From assembly GCF_001547525.1 (NCBI RefSeq), contig NZ_LNJP01000003.1, positions 124,001 through 188,000 of the forward strand: a stretch of DNA of 64,000 bases, given 5' to 3'. The notes below the pieces were generated by a model that made no database searches, was not told the DNA's origin, and saw only the letters and a list, made by a program, of their open reading frames with translations. The DNA comes from Burkholderia anthina (GTDB taxonomy: Bacteria > Pseudomonadota > Gammaproteobacteria > Burkholderiales > Burkholderiaceae). Positions within the stretch are counted from its first letter, which is position 1; each line of letters opens with the position of its first letter. Of this stretch, positions 24,410-32,923 are shown one piece after another. A program made the translations under genes and the position numbers.

Positions 24410-25636
24410 TCACGGCGAAATGGCTTTCGCCGTCAGCGCACCTTGCGCGGACGACGGAATCAGCAGGTTCACGACGCGGCTCCAGCGCACCAGCGACGAC
24501 GCATCGACGAACACGACGTCGCGCCGCTCGAGCGGAAACTGGTCGGCGAGCGCGAACGACGCGGGCGAGCTGCCGTCGAGGTGGTACACCCGCGGGCGAT
24601 TGTCGGGGCCGCGGCGCACGACGAACACCTGGCGCGCGTCCGACGTGTACTGGCTCACGCCGCCCGTGTCGCCGAGCGCTTCGCCGAGGCTCATCCGGCC
24701 GTCGGTCAACGTCAGCGTCGCGGGCCGCGATACTTCGCCGAGCACGAATACCTTCGCGTCGCTCGCCGCGCGCACGCGTACGAGATCGCCGTCGCGCAGC
24801 AGGATGTTCGACGGATTCACGCCCGCGGCGATCAGTGCGGGCAGGCTCACGTTCACGGTCGTGTCGCCGCGCGTCACCGACACCTGCGAGCGATCCGCCG
24901 TCGGCGTGAAGCCACCCGCGCGGTCGATCGCCTCGGGCAGCGTCATCGGCATGTCGTTGACGATCTGCAAACCCGGCGTGCGCACTTCGCCGTCGAGATA
25001 GACGCGCTTGCTGCGGTAGCTCTGCACGCGCAGCGCGAGCTGCGGCTTGCGCACGTATTCGCCGAGCCGCTTCATCAGCAGCGCGCGCGCCTGTGCCTCG
25101 GTCAGTCCTGCCACGTGCACGAGGCCCGCATACGCGAACTGGACGTTGCCGGCCGCGTCGACCGTGTAGCCCGTCGCGACCGAGCTGGCGCCGACGCCGT
25201 CGCCGCCGCCGACCGTCTGCGTCGTCGGCAGGTTCAATTCGGGGTGATCCCAGACGATGATGCTCAGCACGTCGCCGGGGCCGATCGTGTATGGCGTCGG
25301 CTTGCCGAACAACTGACGGATCTCCGCGTCGACGTTGGCCGGCCGCCCCGCATGGTGCTGTGCGACGAATGCCGGCGTGATCTCGATCAGATCCTCGCTC
25401 GACACGTTCTGCACGCCGTCGAGGCCGCCCGCGCCCGATGCGTCGGCGCTCACGCGCGCATTCGCGTCGCGCTCCGCCGGCGCGCGGTAAGTCATGCCGG
25501 GCGACAGCGCACATGCGCTCAGCGCGCACGCGGCCGCCACGATCGCCATGCGCGACAGCCACGGCGCACGGCCGGCGCCGGCCCAGCATGGCCGCCGCGT
25601 GCCGCGCGTCGATTCCGGTTGCGTGGTGATTGACAT
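24410..25636 (-). CDS. wza: Outer-membrane polysaccharide export lipoprotein (Wza-type)
   Basis: This 408-residue lipoprotein has a signal sequence ending in the lipobox LSAC (Cys about residue 40). A polysaccharide export domain follows (PYTIGPGDVLSIIVWDHPEL) with two SLBB repeats (VYLDGEVRTPGLQ, VFVLGEVSRPATLTL). It forms the outer-membrane channel through which the polymer leaves. The ATG at 25636 has AAGGA 5-8 bases upstream. It is the first gene of the minus-strand export and assembly series, with a sigma54-like promoter 49-64 bases upstream (25685-25700). A divergent small secreted protein starts 128 bases away. Confidence 0.92.
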   Translation of the reverse strand: MSITTQPESTRGTRRPCWAGAGRAPWLSRMAIVAAACALSACALSPGMTYRAPAERDANARVSADASGAGGLDGVQNVSSEDLIEITPAFVAQHHAGRPANVDAEIRQLFGKPTPYTIGPGDVLSIIVWDHPELNLPTTQTVGGGDGVGASSVATGYTVDAAGNVQFAYAGLVHVAGLTEAQARALLMKRLGEYVRKPQLALRVQSYRSKRVYLDGEVRTPGLQIVNDMPMTLPEAIDRAGGFTPTADRSQVSVTRGDTTVNVSLPALIAAGVNPSNILLRDGDLVRVRAASDAKVFVLGEVSRPATLTLTDGRMSLGEALGDTGGVSQYTSDARQVFVVRRGPDNRPRVYHLDGSSPASFALADQFPLERRDVVFVDASSLVRWSRVVNLLIPSSAQGALTAKAISP

Positions 25637-25684
25637 GGTGTCCTTCCAAAACTGTGCGGTAACCCGCCGAACGCGGCGAATTCC

Positions 25685-25700
25685 GGCATTACGCTTGCCC
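25685..25700 (-). promoter_or_regulatory. Candidate sigma54 (RpoN) promoter of the wza operon
   Basis: On the minus strand the 16 bases read GGGCAAGCGTAATGCC. They match the sigma54 consensus TGGCAC-N5-TTGC at GG, C, A, purine, T, G and C with exact GG-N10-GC spacing. The implied start site is near 25674, about 38 bases before the wza ATG. An inverted repeat GCGGC-N12-GCCGC lies immediately upstream at 25704-25725. A sigma54 activator (berB) is encoded in the same locus, and in B. cenocepacia the bep genes are known to depend on RpoN and BerB. Confidence 0.6.
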
Positions 25701-25764
25701 AGCGCGGCTTGCATTGCAGTGCCGCACCACCCTCTTCACCGCACGTCACTCCCTGCGATTCGTC

Positions 25765-26184
25765 ATGAACTTCTCTTCGTCGCTTGCGCCGTTCCTCTAC
25801 ATCGCGTCGGCCGGCTTCGTCTGTGCCGCCGGTGCGCAAACGCTGTCCGGCACACCGGCCGACACACCGCGCCTCGCATCGTCGACGCTCGTTGCGCCCG
25901 TGCCGCCACAACGCTCGGCGCAAGCCGTCGGCGCGGCCGCGACCGCCGAGCCAGCCGCGACCGCATCCGCGGCTGCGGCACCCGCGCTCGCTCGTTCGGC
26001 CGCGAGCACCGCCGCCGAGCCCGACACGCGGGCCCGCATCACATTGCGCCGGCCGCTCGTGCCGGCGAGACCGCATCGCCCGCAGGTGGCCAATGCGCCC
26101 ACCGACGACGTATGGCGCAGCGACACGTTGTACGCATCGCCCTACGCGAAATCACCCTATGCGGAGCCGGGCGATCGGGACTGA
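25765..26184 (+). CDS. Small secreted Ala/Pro-rich protein of unknown function
   Basis: This 139-residue protein has a signal peptide (FLYIASAGFVCAAGAQ, cleavage near residue 24). A middle region of Ala/Pro/Thr repeats gives no domain, and the C-terminal end has VWRSDTLYASPYAKSPYAEP. I recognise no family. It is divergent from wza (128 bases apart) and convergent with the hydrolase gene at 26345, so it sits in the middle of the EPS locus and may share the wza control region. Roles in polymer export or matrix anchoring are possible guesses. The ATG at 25765 is chosen because it starts the signal peptide; the alternative upstream ATG at 25714 lies within the divergent promoter region. Confidence 0.5.
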   Translation: MNFSSSLAPFLYIASAGFVCAAGAQTLSGTPADTPRLASSTLVAPVPPQRSAQAVGAAATAEPAATASAAAAPALARSAASTAAEPDTRARITLRRPLVPARPHRPQVANAPTDDVWRSDTLYASPYAKSPYAEPGDRD

Positions 26185-26344
26185 CACACCCGGCCGGTCG
26201 GGCCGCAGGACAACCGTGCATGCATCGATAAGGGATTGGACACTACGGCGAGCCGCGCGTCTGTGAGCGACCCCACCGAACGTCGATCTTCATACGAAGC
26301 CGGGATCGCACCCCGCGGCGCCGACGCGTGCGGCACGACGCGCA

Positions 26345-28198
26345 TCACGGCCTGCCGACCGACACGTTTGCGTACGATCCCCCAGCCGCTTCGAGCCCGA
26401 CAGGGTCGACGGCATGCACGACCGGCCTCGTCAAGTCGCGACCGAGCGCCTGCAAGCACCGCTCGATCACGATATCCGTGCCGACCGCGCCGTATACCGC
26501 GTGATCGACCTGCGGCTCGAGGTGCAGCCGTACGTGACGCGAGCACCTGAACGCATGCTCGATCGCGCCGAAATGGCGGCGGACATCGTCGATGCCGGGA
26601 TCGAGCGCGCCATATACGAGGGTCGTCCGGACATCGCGTTGCGCAAGCACGTGCATCACGCCGCGTGGTGTGCCGGCGCGCGGTTTCCAGCCGACGCGCG
26701 CGGCCGCCTCCTTCACCGGTACGCTGACCCGTGCGATCGCATTGGCGGCGACGGCCCGCACGATCGGCCGTAAATCGCGCCGTTCGCGCACGAGGCGTTT
26801 CCACTTCTGCCAGTCGCGTACCGACAGCCAGTAGCCGCGCACCGAGTTGTTCCGCTGCTTCTGCACCGCGTCCAGCGAGAGGCCGGCCGGCCACACGAAG
26901 CGCGCCAGGTTGATCGCGATCACGCCGCCGAGCGACGGCGTTTTCACGGCCGCATGCAATGCCGCATAGGCGCCGGAGCAGATGCCGGCCGCGACCACGT
27001 CCGGATGACCGAGCCCACGCAGCCAATCGGCGGCGGCCGCCACGTCGTCACTCGACCGCGCCGAATACACGACGGGAGACTGGTCGTCGGGCGCGGCGGC
27101 CCCGCTGTCGCCGACGCCGTTCACGTCGAGCCGCAACGTCGTGACGCCGGCGCGCGCGAGCGTCCGCGCGAGGCGCACGCTGAAGCGCCCTTCGCCGCTT
27201 CGCGGATTCGTCGACGTGTTCGCGATCACGAGCGCCGGCGCGACGGGATGCGCCGGCCCCGTATCGGCGGGACGGCACAGCACGCCGACCAACCGGTCCG
27301 GCCCGACCGCGACGACCTGCTCGGTCATGTCGATCATGTCGAGCGCCGCGGCCGATTCGCCGTTCCATGGCGGATCCGGCCGCCACGTCGGGTCGACGCC
27401 GGCGGCCGTGTGCGGCGCGCGTTCGACGATCCAGTTCGCGAGCGTGTCGATGGCCGCGAGCGGCAGACGCGAGCGTGTACCGTCCAGCATCGTCGTGGGC
27501 CATTCGCGGAACGGTTCGGTCGCCACGTTCACGCCCCGCGCGAGCAGCGCATCGCGCAACGCGGGCTCGTCCTGATCGGGCTGAATCAGCAGCATCGCGC
27601 GCGGCAGCGTCGGTGCGTCGCGCACGACGTCGCACAGATCGACCGCCTTCAATGCGGCGACGAAATCGTCGGGAAAGCGGTGCCCGAGCACGTTCATGCA
27701 CGGCTCGTCGCGATGTGCGGCGCGAATCGCAGGCGACGTGACGTCGAGCCACTGGCGATGCACGAACGACAGCTCGCGAAGATAAGCGCGCCCGCGCACG
27801 ACCGGCGCGAGCGCCACCAAGGCGTCGATGCGCGGCGACGGGTGCTGCCCGTCGCCTGCGGCGGCCAGCATCGCGAACAGCGCACCCGCGCGGATGCCGA
27901 CGAGCGTCAGCGACGCGACACCGACCTGGTCGCGCAGCAGATCGATCGCATCGTGAATGCTGCCGAGGGTGGCGGCGTGCCGATCGGCGTCACGATCGTC
28001 GCCCGCGGAATCGCCGGTGCACGGATAGTTGAATCGCAACACCGTGACGCCGTCGCGGGCAAGGCGCTCGGCGATCGCCCGCATGAGCTTGTGCGTCCAA
28101 GATGCCTCGTGTCCCAACGATTCGCACAGGATCACCCCTTGTGTCGTCTGTCCTTCGTGCAGCCACCCCACGCAACTGCCGAACGTAATGGGCTTCAA
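26345..28198 (-). CDS. Tandem alpha/beta-hydrolase fold protein
   Basis: This 617-residue protein has two alpha/beta-hydrolase-like halves (about 1-265 and 290-585). In the first, the nucleophile elbow reads GIRAG (101-105), with Arg103 where Ser is expected, so it is probably inactive. In the second, the elbow is GICSG (405-409), giving Cys407, with Asp533 and His566 (PQVDHAVYG) as possible partners. Similar proteins occur in exosortase/EPS clusters as hydrolases of unknown substrate. Start is TTG at 28198 with a strong GAGGAG ribosome site. A 24-bp palindrome lies 43-66 bases upstream. It is separated from the wza unit and probably independently regulated. It may release or transfer an acyl group (inference). 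Confidence 0.75.
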   Translation of the reverse strand: MKPITFGSCVGWLHEGQTTQGVILCESLGHEASWTHKLMRAIAERLARDGVTVLRFNYPCTGDSAGDDRDADRHAATLGSIHDAIDLLRDQVGVASLTLVGIRAGALFAMLAAAGDGQHPSPRIDALVALAPVVRGRAYLRELSFVHRQWLDVTSPAIRAAHRDEPCMNVLGHRFPDDFVAALKAVDLCDVVRDAPTLPRAMLLIQPDQDEPALRDALLARGVNVATEPFREWPTTMLDGTRSRLPLAAIDTLANWIVERAPHTAAGVDPTWRPDPPWNGESAAALDMIDMTEQVVAVGPDRLVGVLCRPADTGPAHPVAPALVIANTSTNPRSGEGRFSVRLARTLARAGVTTLRLDVNGVGDSGAAAPDDQSPVVYSARSSDDVAAAADWLRGLGHPDVVAAGICSGAYAALHAAVKTPSLGGVIAINLARFVWPAGLSLDAVQKQRNNSVRGYWLSVRDWQKWKRLVRERRDLRPIVRAVAANAIARVSVPVKEAAARVGWKPRAGTPRGVMHVLAQRDVRTTLVYGALDPGIDDVRRHFGAIEHAFRCSRHVRLHLEPQVDHAVYGAVGTDIVIERCLQALGRDLTRPVVHAVDPVGLEAAGGSYANVSVGRP

Positions 28199-28755
28199 TC
28201 GGTACTCCTCGGATCGGTATTTTTATCGGACGCGGACACGCGTTCCGGCGGCTCCGCCGGAACGAGCGATTCCACGATCGTGCGACTGCTCGACGAATGC
28301 GCGGCAGCGGCCCGGCCGCGCCCCTGCGCGGCCCCCGCCCGGTTCCATGTGTTGTCCTGCTCCCCATGCCCGCGGGAGGTGACGTTGCGTGCCCGAGGCG
28401 TCATCGGACGGCTCGCACCGTGAACCAAAACAGTGCGCTCGATTAAAGCACCCGGTTCGAACGTCCTTCGGTGCGCCAGCTTACAAATAGCTTCATCGCT
28501 ATCGCGGTACAACGACGGGCGACGGCGCGCGGTGTCGGGATGCATGCCGCGCGTACGAACGGAATCCGCGAACGGTAGGCTCGCGAACAGAGCCGTCCCG
28601 TGCGGCCCGTATCATGGCCGCCATACGATGTGGCCATACCGGGCGACGCCGGACGCGCCACCCCCCCATGCAACCGGGTCAGCGCCGACCGGATGCACGC
28701 GCGCACCGCGGCCCCATGCCGCCGCCCTGCGACACCCACGGCGCCGACCGAGCGA
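28199..28755. other. Divergent promoter region between the tandem hydrolase and wzx
   Basis: 557 bases without a convincing gene. It contains the long palindrome at 28241-28264. It must hold promoters for both flanking genes. I searched both strands for sigma54 spacing and found only one poor candidate near 28700, which I do not report. An A/T-richer part (about 28425-28510) may be the core promoter area. Confidence 0.45.
28241..28264. promoter_or_regulatory. 24-bp perfect palindrome upstream of the hydrolase gene
   Basis: CGTTCCGGCGG (28241-28251) and CCGCCGGAACG (28254-28264) are exact reverse complements around CT. The dyad ends 43 bases from the TTG start. Length, symmetry and position suit an operator for a dimeric regulator. 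It could also fold as a very stable hairpin in a plus-strand transcript, but no T-run follows. Confidence 0.5.
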
Positions 28756-30015
28756 ATGTCAAACCTCAAGAAGAATTTCCTGCTGCTGCTGACGTTGCAG
28801 ATTTCGATGTACGCGGTGCCGCTCCTGATCGCACCGCTGCTGACGCACGCACTCGGGCCCGAAGGCTACGGGCAGCTCGCGTTCTCGCTCGCCGTCATTG
28901 CGTATCTCACCAACTGCACGAGCTACAGCTTCGACCTGACCGCCACGCCACGCATCGCGCTCGCGCGCGACAACCGCGCCGAACGCTCGCGCATCTTCTG
29001 GGCGACGCTGTACGCGCAGATCGGCATCGCGGTGATCTGTTTCATCGTGCTGGTCGGGCTGATCATGCTGGTCGGCCGCTTCGGCGAAGACCGCGATCTG
29101 TTGCTGATCGGCTTCGGGATGGTCGCCGGTGTGGCGTTCACGCCGGGCTGGTATTTCCAGGGAATGGAAAAGCTGCGCGCGCTCAGCGTGATCCTGTTCA
29201 TCGGGCGCATCCTGAGCCTGCCGGCCATGTTCGCGCTCGTGCACAGCCCGGCGGACATCGACCGTGCGATGATCGTCAACGCGGCGGTGCCGACGCTGTC
29301 CGCGATCGCGCTGGCGGCCTATCTGTATTTCAACCGCGAAATCGACTTCGTGCGCGTCGGCGCGGCCGACATCGCCGAATCGCTGAAAGGCGGCTGGCAG
29401 GTGTTTCTCGCGTCGACGTCGATCGCGTTCTACGCGTCGACCAACACCGTGCTGCTCGGCTTCGTCTCGGGCAACGTCGCGGCCGGCTACTTCGCCGCAG
29501 GCGACAAGCTGATCCGCGCGGCGCTCAGCATGCTGCAGCCGCTGAAGGCCGCCACCTATCCGCGCATCAGCTACCTGATGCGGCACGCGCGCAACGACGC
29601 GTTCTCGTTCCTGCGCAAGCTGTTCGTCGTGCAGGTCGCGATGGTGCTCGGCATCTCGCTCGCGATCTTCTTCGGTGCGCCGCTCGCCGTGCGCATCCTC
29701 TATGGGCCTTCGTACGAACCGACCGTCCACGTGCTGCGCTGGATGGCCTTCATTCCGTTCATGGCCGGCATGACGGACCTGTTCGGCGTGCAGACGATGC
29801 TGCCGCTCGGGATGAAGTCGGCATTCACGCGAATCCTGATGTCATCGGGTATTCTGAACATCGTGCTGGTACCCGTGCTCGCAAAGTACTTCGCCGAGCT
29901 GGGCGCCGCCGTCGCCGTGCTGACGGCCGAGGCCGCGGTGGCCGCGGCACTCGCGACCGTCGTCTATCGCGCCGGAATTCCGATGCCCGGCAGTCCGGTC
30001 GCGCGACGCGGCTAG
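28756..30015 (+). CDS. wzx: Polysaccharide flippase (Wzx, MATE/MVF-type)
   Basis: This 419-residue membrane protein has about 12 hydrophobic segments and the polysaccharide-biosynthesis export family pattern: FLLLLTLQISMYAVPLLIAP at the start, HALGPEGYGQLAFSLAVIAY, and PGWYFQGMEKL at about residues 131-141. Wzx proteins move undecaprenyl-linked repeat units across the inner membrane for Wzy polymerisation. With the Wzy-like protein, Wzc and Wza this completes a Wzx/Wzy-dependent pathway. It is on the opposite strand from the rest of the assembly genes and preceded by a long region, so it has its own promoter. The ATG at 28756 is the family-typical start but has only a weak purine-rich ribosome site. 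Confidence 0.88.
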   Translation: MSNLKKNFLLLLTLQISMYAVPLLIAPLLTHALGPEGYGQLAFSLAVIAYLTNCTSYSFDLTATPRIALARDNRAERSRIFWATLYAQIGIAVICFIVLVGLIMLVGRFGEDRDLLLIGFGMVAGVAFTPGWYFQGMEKLRALSVILFIGRILSLPAMFALVHSPADIDRAMIVNAAVPTLSAIALAAYLYFNREIDFVRVGAADIAESLKGGWQVFLASTSIAFYASTNTVLLGFVSGNVAAGYFAAGDKLIRAALSMLQPLKAATYPRISYLMRHARNDAFSFLRKLFVVQVAMVLGISLAIFFGAPLAVRILYGPSYEPTVHVLRWMAFIPFMAGMTDLFGVQTMLPLGMKSAFTRILMSSGILNIVLVPVLAKYFAELGAAVAVLTAEAAVAAALATVVYRAGIPMPGSPVARRG

Positions 30016-30516
30016 CACGCCGTCGGTGCTGCCCGGCTCCGCCCCGACGCGGCCGGCATCCGCCGACGTTCCATTCGATGCTTGCGCAACCAACCGTATC
30101 GCGCGGGCACACGCTTCCCGACCTCCCGCCCGTCGGAATGCTCGCACGCAGGTACTTCTTACCCCGCCGCGGGCGGCCAACCGGGAACGATGACCGACTT
30201 TCCACCCTGCCGCGCGCCCCTACGAAATAAAGATCACACGTATCGGTAGAAACACCGATGCTGTAGTCAAACTACATTCATACCATTAGCCGCAGCAGAG
30301 AACCGCTACATCCGATTCGACAGTGCCGGGCGGTCCGCGTCGCCGTCCGTCTGGTTCGATCGGGGCCCAACCGGCCGTAACGATTCCCCGCCCGGCCTGG
30401 CATGCCGACGCGCAACCACCCTGCATCGCCAGCCGAATGCGTCCGGTGCGAATCCGCCGGACGTACGCAGCTCCAGACATCATTCCAACAACCGGCAATA
30501 CGATCAGGAGAGCAAC
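30016..30516. other. Intergenic region between wzx and the GH3 gene
   Basis: 501 bases without a gene. Two small dyads lie in the A/T-richer centre: ATCGGT-N6-ACCGAT (30242-30259) and GTAG-N5-CTAC (30263-30275). These may be operators of the glycosidase gene or 3'-end structures of wzx; there is no T-run. I saw nothing else. Confidence 0.4.
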
Positions 30517-32718
30517 ATGCGGGACACACTCTGGCCGGCCGTCGTGCTGGCAGCGACCCTCTGCACCACCGCCTACGCCGGCGACGCCGATTTCAATGCG
30601 CAGGGCGACGCGATCGACACGTTCGCATCGGCCGCCGCGCAACGGCGCGCCGACCTGCTCGTGCGCAAGATGACGCTCGACGAAAAACTCCAGTTCATTC
30701 ATTCGCAATACGAAATGTCCAAGGTGCCGGGCGGCGGCGCCGGCTACATCCAGGGCGTGCCGCGGCTCGGCATTCCCGATCTCAACATGGTCGATTCGGC
30801 GACCGGCTCCGGCAGCACGTCGCAGGCCAGCACGACATTCCCGGCCACGATCGCGGTCGCCGCGAGCTGGGATCGACGGCTGTCGTACGACTACGGCAAG
30901 CAGGTCGCGATCCAGTTGCGCGCGCAAGGATTCGGCATGGGCCTCGCCGGCGGCACCAACCTCGCGCGCGAGCCGCGCGGCGGCCGCCTGTTCGAGTATC
31001 TCGGCGAGGATCCGCTGCTCGCCGGGGACCTGCTCGCCGAACGCACGCTCGCCACGCAGCGGCAAAAAGTCATCGCCACGATCAAGCACTACGCGGGCAA
31101 CGAGCAGGAGCACGGCCGGATGGGCGGCAATACGCAGATCGACGAGCGCACGCTGCGCGAGCTGTACCTGCTGCCGTTCGAGATCGCCGCGAAGCGCGGC
31201 CGGCCCGGCAGCGTGATGTGCAGCTACAACCGCCTGAACGGCACCTATGCGTGCGAGAACCCTCACCTGCTGAACGACGTGCTGAAGAACGAGTGGGGCT
31301 TCCAGGGCCAGGTGCAGTCCGACTGGGGCGCCACGCACAGCACCGCCGCCGCGATCAATGCCGGGCTCGACGAGGAAGAAGACGTCGGGCCGAGCGTGTA
31401 CCTGACGCCGGCGGCCGTCAAGCAGGCGATCGCGAACGGCTCGGTGTCGACCGCGCGCCTCGACGACATGGTGCGCCGCAAGCTCGCCGTGATGATCCGC
31501 GTCGGCGTGATGGACGATCCGGCGCAGGGCGGCGGCACGATCGATTTCGCGGCCGGGAACCGGTTCGCGCAGGCGGCCGCCGAGCAATCGATCGTTCTGC
31601 TGAAGAACGACGGCAACCAGTTGCCGCTCGTCGCGTCGGCGCTGTCGCGTATCGCCGTGATCGGCGGCCATGCGGATTCGGCCGTGCTGTCCGGCGGCGG
31701 CTCGGGCAATACGCGCGATCCGGTATCGGGTTCGTTCGCCGGTTGCGGCGGCCTGACGTTCGGGTCGTCGACCGGGTGCAGCTGGTGGCGCAATCCGTGG
31801 CTCAAGGTCGACGTGCCGATCGTGGCGGCGATTCGCGCGCTGGCGCCGGCCGCACAGGTCACGTATGCGGGCAACAGCGACCAGCAGTCGCCGTTCCGCG
31901 CGTACACGCAGCAGGAAATCGACCAGGCCGCGGCGCTCGCGGGCCGCTCGGACGTCGCGATCGTCGTGGTCGCGCAGCCGGCCGGCGAGGATTTCGGCGA
32001 GCTGCAGAGCCTGAGCCTCGCGAACCCGTCGAACCAGGATGCGCTCGTCGAAGCCGTCGCGCGCGCGAATCCGCATACGATCGTCGTCGTCCAGAGCGGC
32101 AACCCGGTGCTGATGCCGTGGAAGGACAAGGTGTCGGCCATCGTCGAGGCGTGGTATCCGGGCGAAGCCGGCGGCAAGGCGATCGCGAACGTGCTGTTCG
32201 GCGCGGTCAATCCGTCGGGCAAGCTGCCCGTGACGTTCCCGGCGCGCGATCAGGACTCGCCGACGTGGGGGCAAAACGGCACGTTCGACCCCGACCCGGT
32301 GTACGCGGAAAAGCTGAACATGGGTTACCGCTGGTATGACGCGCGCAACATCAAGCCGATGTTCGAGTTCGGCTACGGCCTGTCGTATACGCACTTCACG
32401 TATTCGGGCCTGTCGGTGTCGAAGCAATGGGACGGCTCGCTGAGCGTCGCGTTCACGGTGCGCAACGACGGGCGCGTCGCCGGCGCCGAAATACCGCAGG
32501 TCTATCTCGGCGTGCCGTACAAGGACGAGCCGCCGAAGCGGCTGGTCGGCTGGGACAAGATCCGGCTGAATCCGGGCGAGGCGCGGCGCGTGCGCGTGAC
32601 CGTGTCGCCACGGATGCAGAGCGTGTGGGATACGTCGCGCAACGGCTGGAAGGTCGTGCCGGGCGGGACCGTGTATGTCGGCGCGTCGTCGCGCGATATT
32701 CGCTTGCAGAGCCATTGA
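30517..32718 (+). CDS. Secreted GH3 beta-glucosidase-type glycosidase
   Basis: This 733-residue protein has a signal peptide (PAVVLAATLCTTAYA, cleavage about residue 21) and a full GH3 layout: N-terminal TIM barrel, alpha/beta sandwich domain with IVLLKNDGNQLPL, and C-terminal fibronectin-III-like domain (VYLGVPYKDEPPKRLVGWDK). The catalytic nucleophile is Asp269 in VQSDWGATHS; the substrate-contact block IKHYAGNEQE is present. It should hydrolyse beta-linked glucosyl or xylosyl residues in the periplasm or outside. AGGAGA precedes the ATG. It lies directly after wzx, so it may trim or recycle the exopolysaccharide, or degrade plant beta-glucans independently. Substrate specificity cannot be read from sequence. 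Confidence 0.9.
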   Translation: MRDTLWPAVVLAATLCTTAYAGDADFNAQGDAIDTFASAAAQRRADLLVRKMTLDEKLQFIHSQYEMSKVPGGGAGYIQGVPRLGIPDLNMVDSATGSGSTSQASTTFPATIAVAASWDRRLSYDYGKQVAIQLRAQGFGMGLAGGTNLAREPRGGRLFEYLGEDPLLAGDLLAERTLATQRQKVIATIKHYAGNEQEHGRMGGNTQIDERTLRELYLLPFEIAAKRGRPGSVMCSYNRLNGTYACENPHLLNDVLKNEWGFQGQVQSDWGATHSTAAAINAGLDEEEDVGPSVYLTPAAVKQAIANGSVSTARLDDMVRRKLAVMIRVGVMDDPAQGGGTIDFAAGNRFAQAAAEQSIVLLKNDGNQLPLVASALSRIAVIGGHADSAVLSGGGSGNTRDPVSGSFAGCGGLTFGSSTGCSWWRNPWLKVDVPIVAAIRALAPAAQVTYAGNSDQQSPFRAYTQQEIDQAAALAGRSDVAIVVVAQPAGEDFGELQSLSLANPSNQDALVEAVARANPHTIVVVQSGNPVLMPWKDKVSAIVEAWYPGEAGGKAIANVLFGAVNPSGKLPVTFPARDQDSPTWGQNGTFDPDPVYAEKLNMGYRWYDARNIKPMFEFGYGLSYTHFTYSGLSVSKQWDGSLSVAFTVRNDGRVAGAEIPQVYLGVPYKDEPPKRLVGWDKIRLNPGEARRVRVTVSPRMQSVWDTSRNGWKVVPGGTVYVGASSRDIRLQSH

Positions 32719-32740
32719 ACGAGCGACGATGAAGCGACCG

Positions 32741-32772
32741 GGGGCGCCGTGCACCATGTGTGCGGCGCTCCC
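32741..32772. terminator. GC-rich hairpin between convergent genes
   Basis: GGGGCGCCG (32741-32749) pairs with CGGCGCTCCC (32763-32772) allowing one bulge. It lies 23 bases after the GH3 stop and before the convergent small ORF that ends at 32801. No T-run; probably a shared transcript end. Confidence 0.4.
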
Positions 32773-32800
32773 GCGCAAACCCTCACTGCGCTGAAGCGCC

Positions 32801-32923
32801 TTACCTGACCAGCAGCGCCAGCACCGTCGCAAGCGCCGCAATCGCGGCGATGCCTGCCACCACACCCGCCAGATGCGCGGCGATCACCACGCCGGCCGGC
32901 AATCGCGACGCGATGCCGGCCAT
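32801..32923 (-). CDS. Very small hydrophobic membrane protein (40 aa)
   Basis: This ORF begins with the ATG of TGATG, whose TGA is the stop of the DUF4865 gene, so it could be translated by reinitiation. The 40 residues (AGVVIAAHLAGVVAGIAAIA, then ALATVLALLVR) form one transmembrane helix with a C-terminal Arg. I know no family for it. The coupling to the upstream stop and uniform hydrophobicity argue for a real microprotein, but chance in a GC-rich Ala-coding strand is possible. Confidence 0.4.
   Translation of the reverse strand: MAGIASRLPAGVVIAAHLAGVVAGIAAIAALATVLALLVR

Noticed and set aside
24357-25649. Long alternative minus frame across wza
   Set aside because: Arg/Ala-rich shadow; the wza frame has a lipobox, export domain and SLBB repeats.
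28700-28720. GG-N10-GC match before wzx as a sigma54 promoter
   Set aside because: Only the spacing matches; both boxes differ from consensus, so chance is likely.
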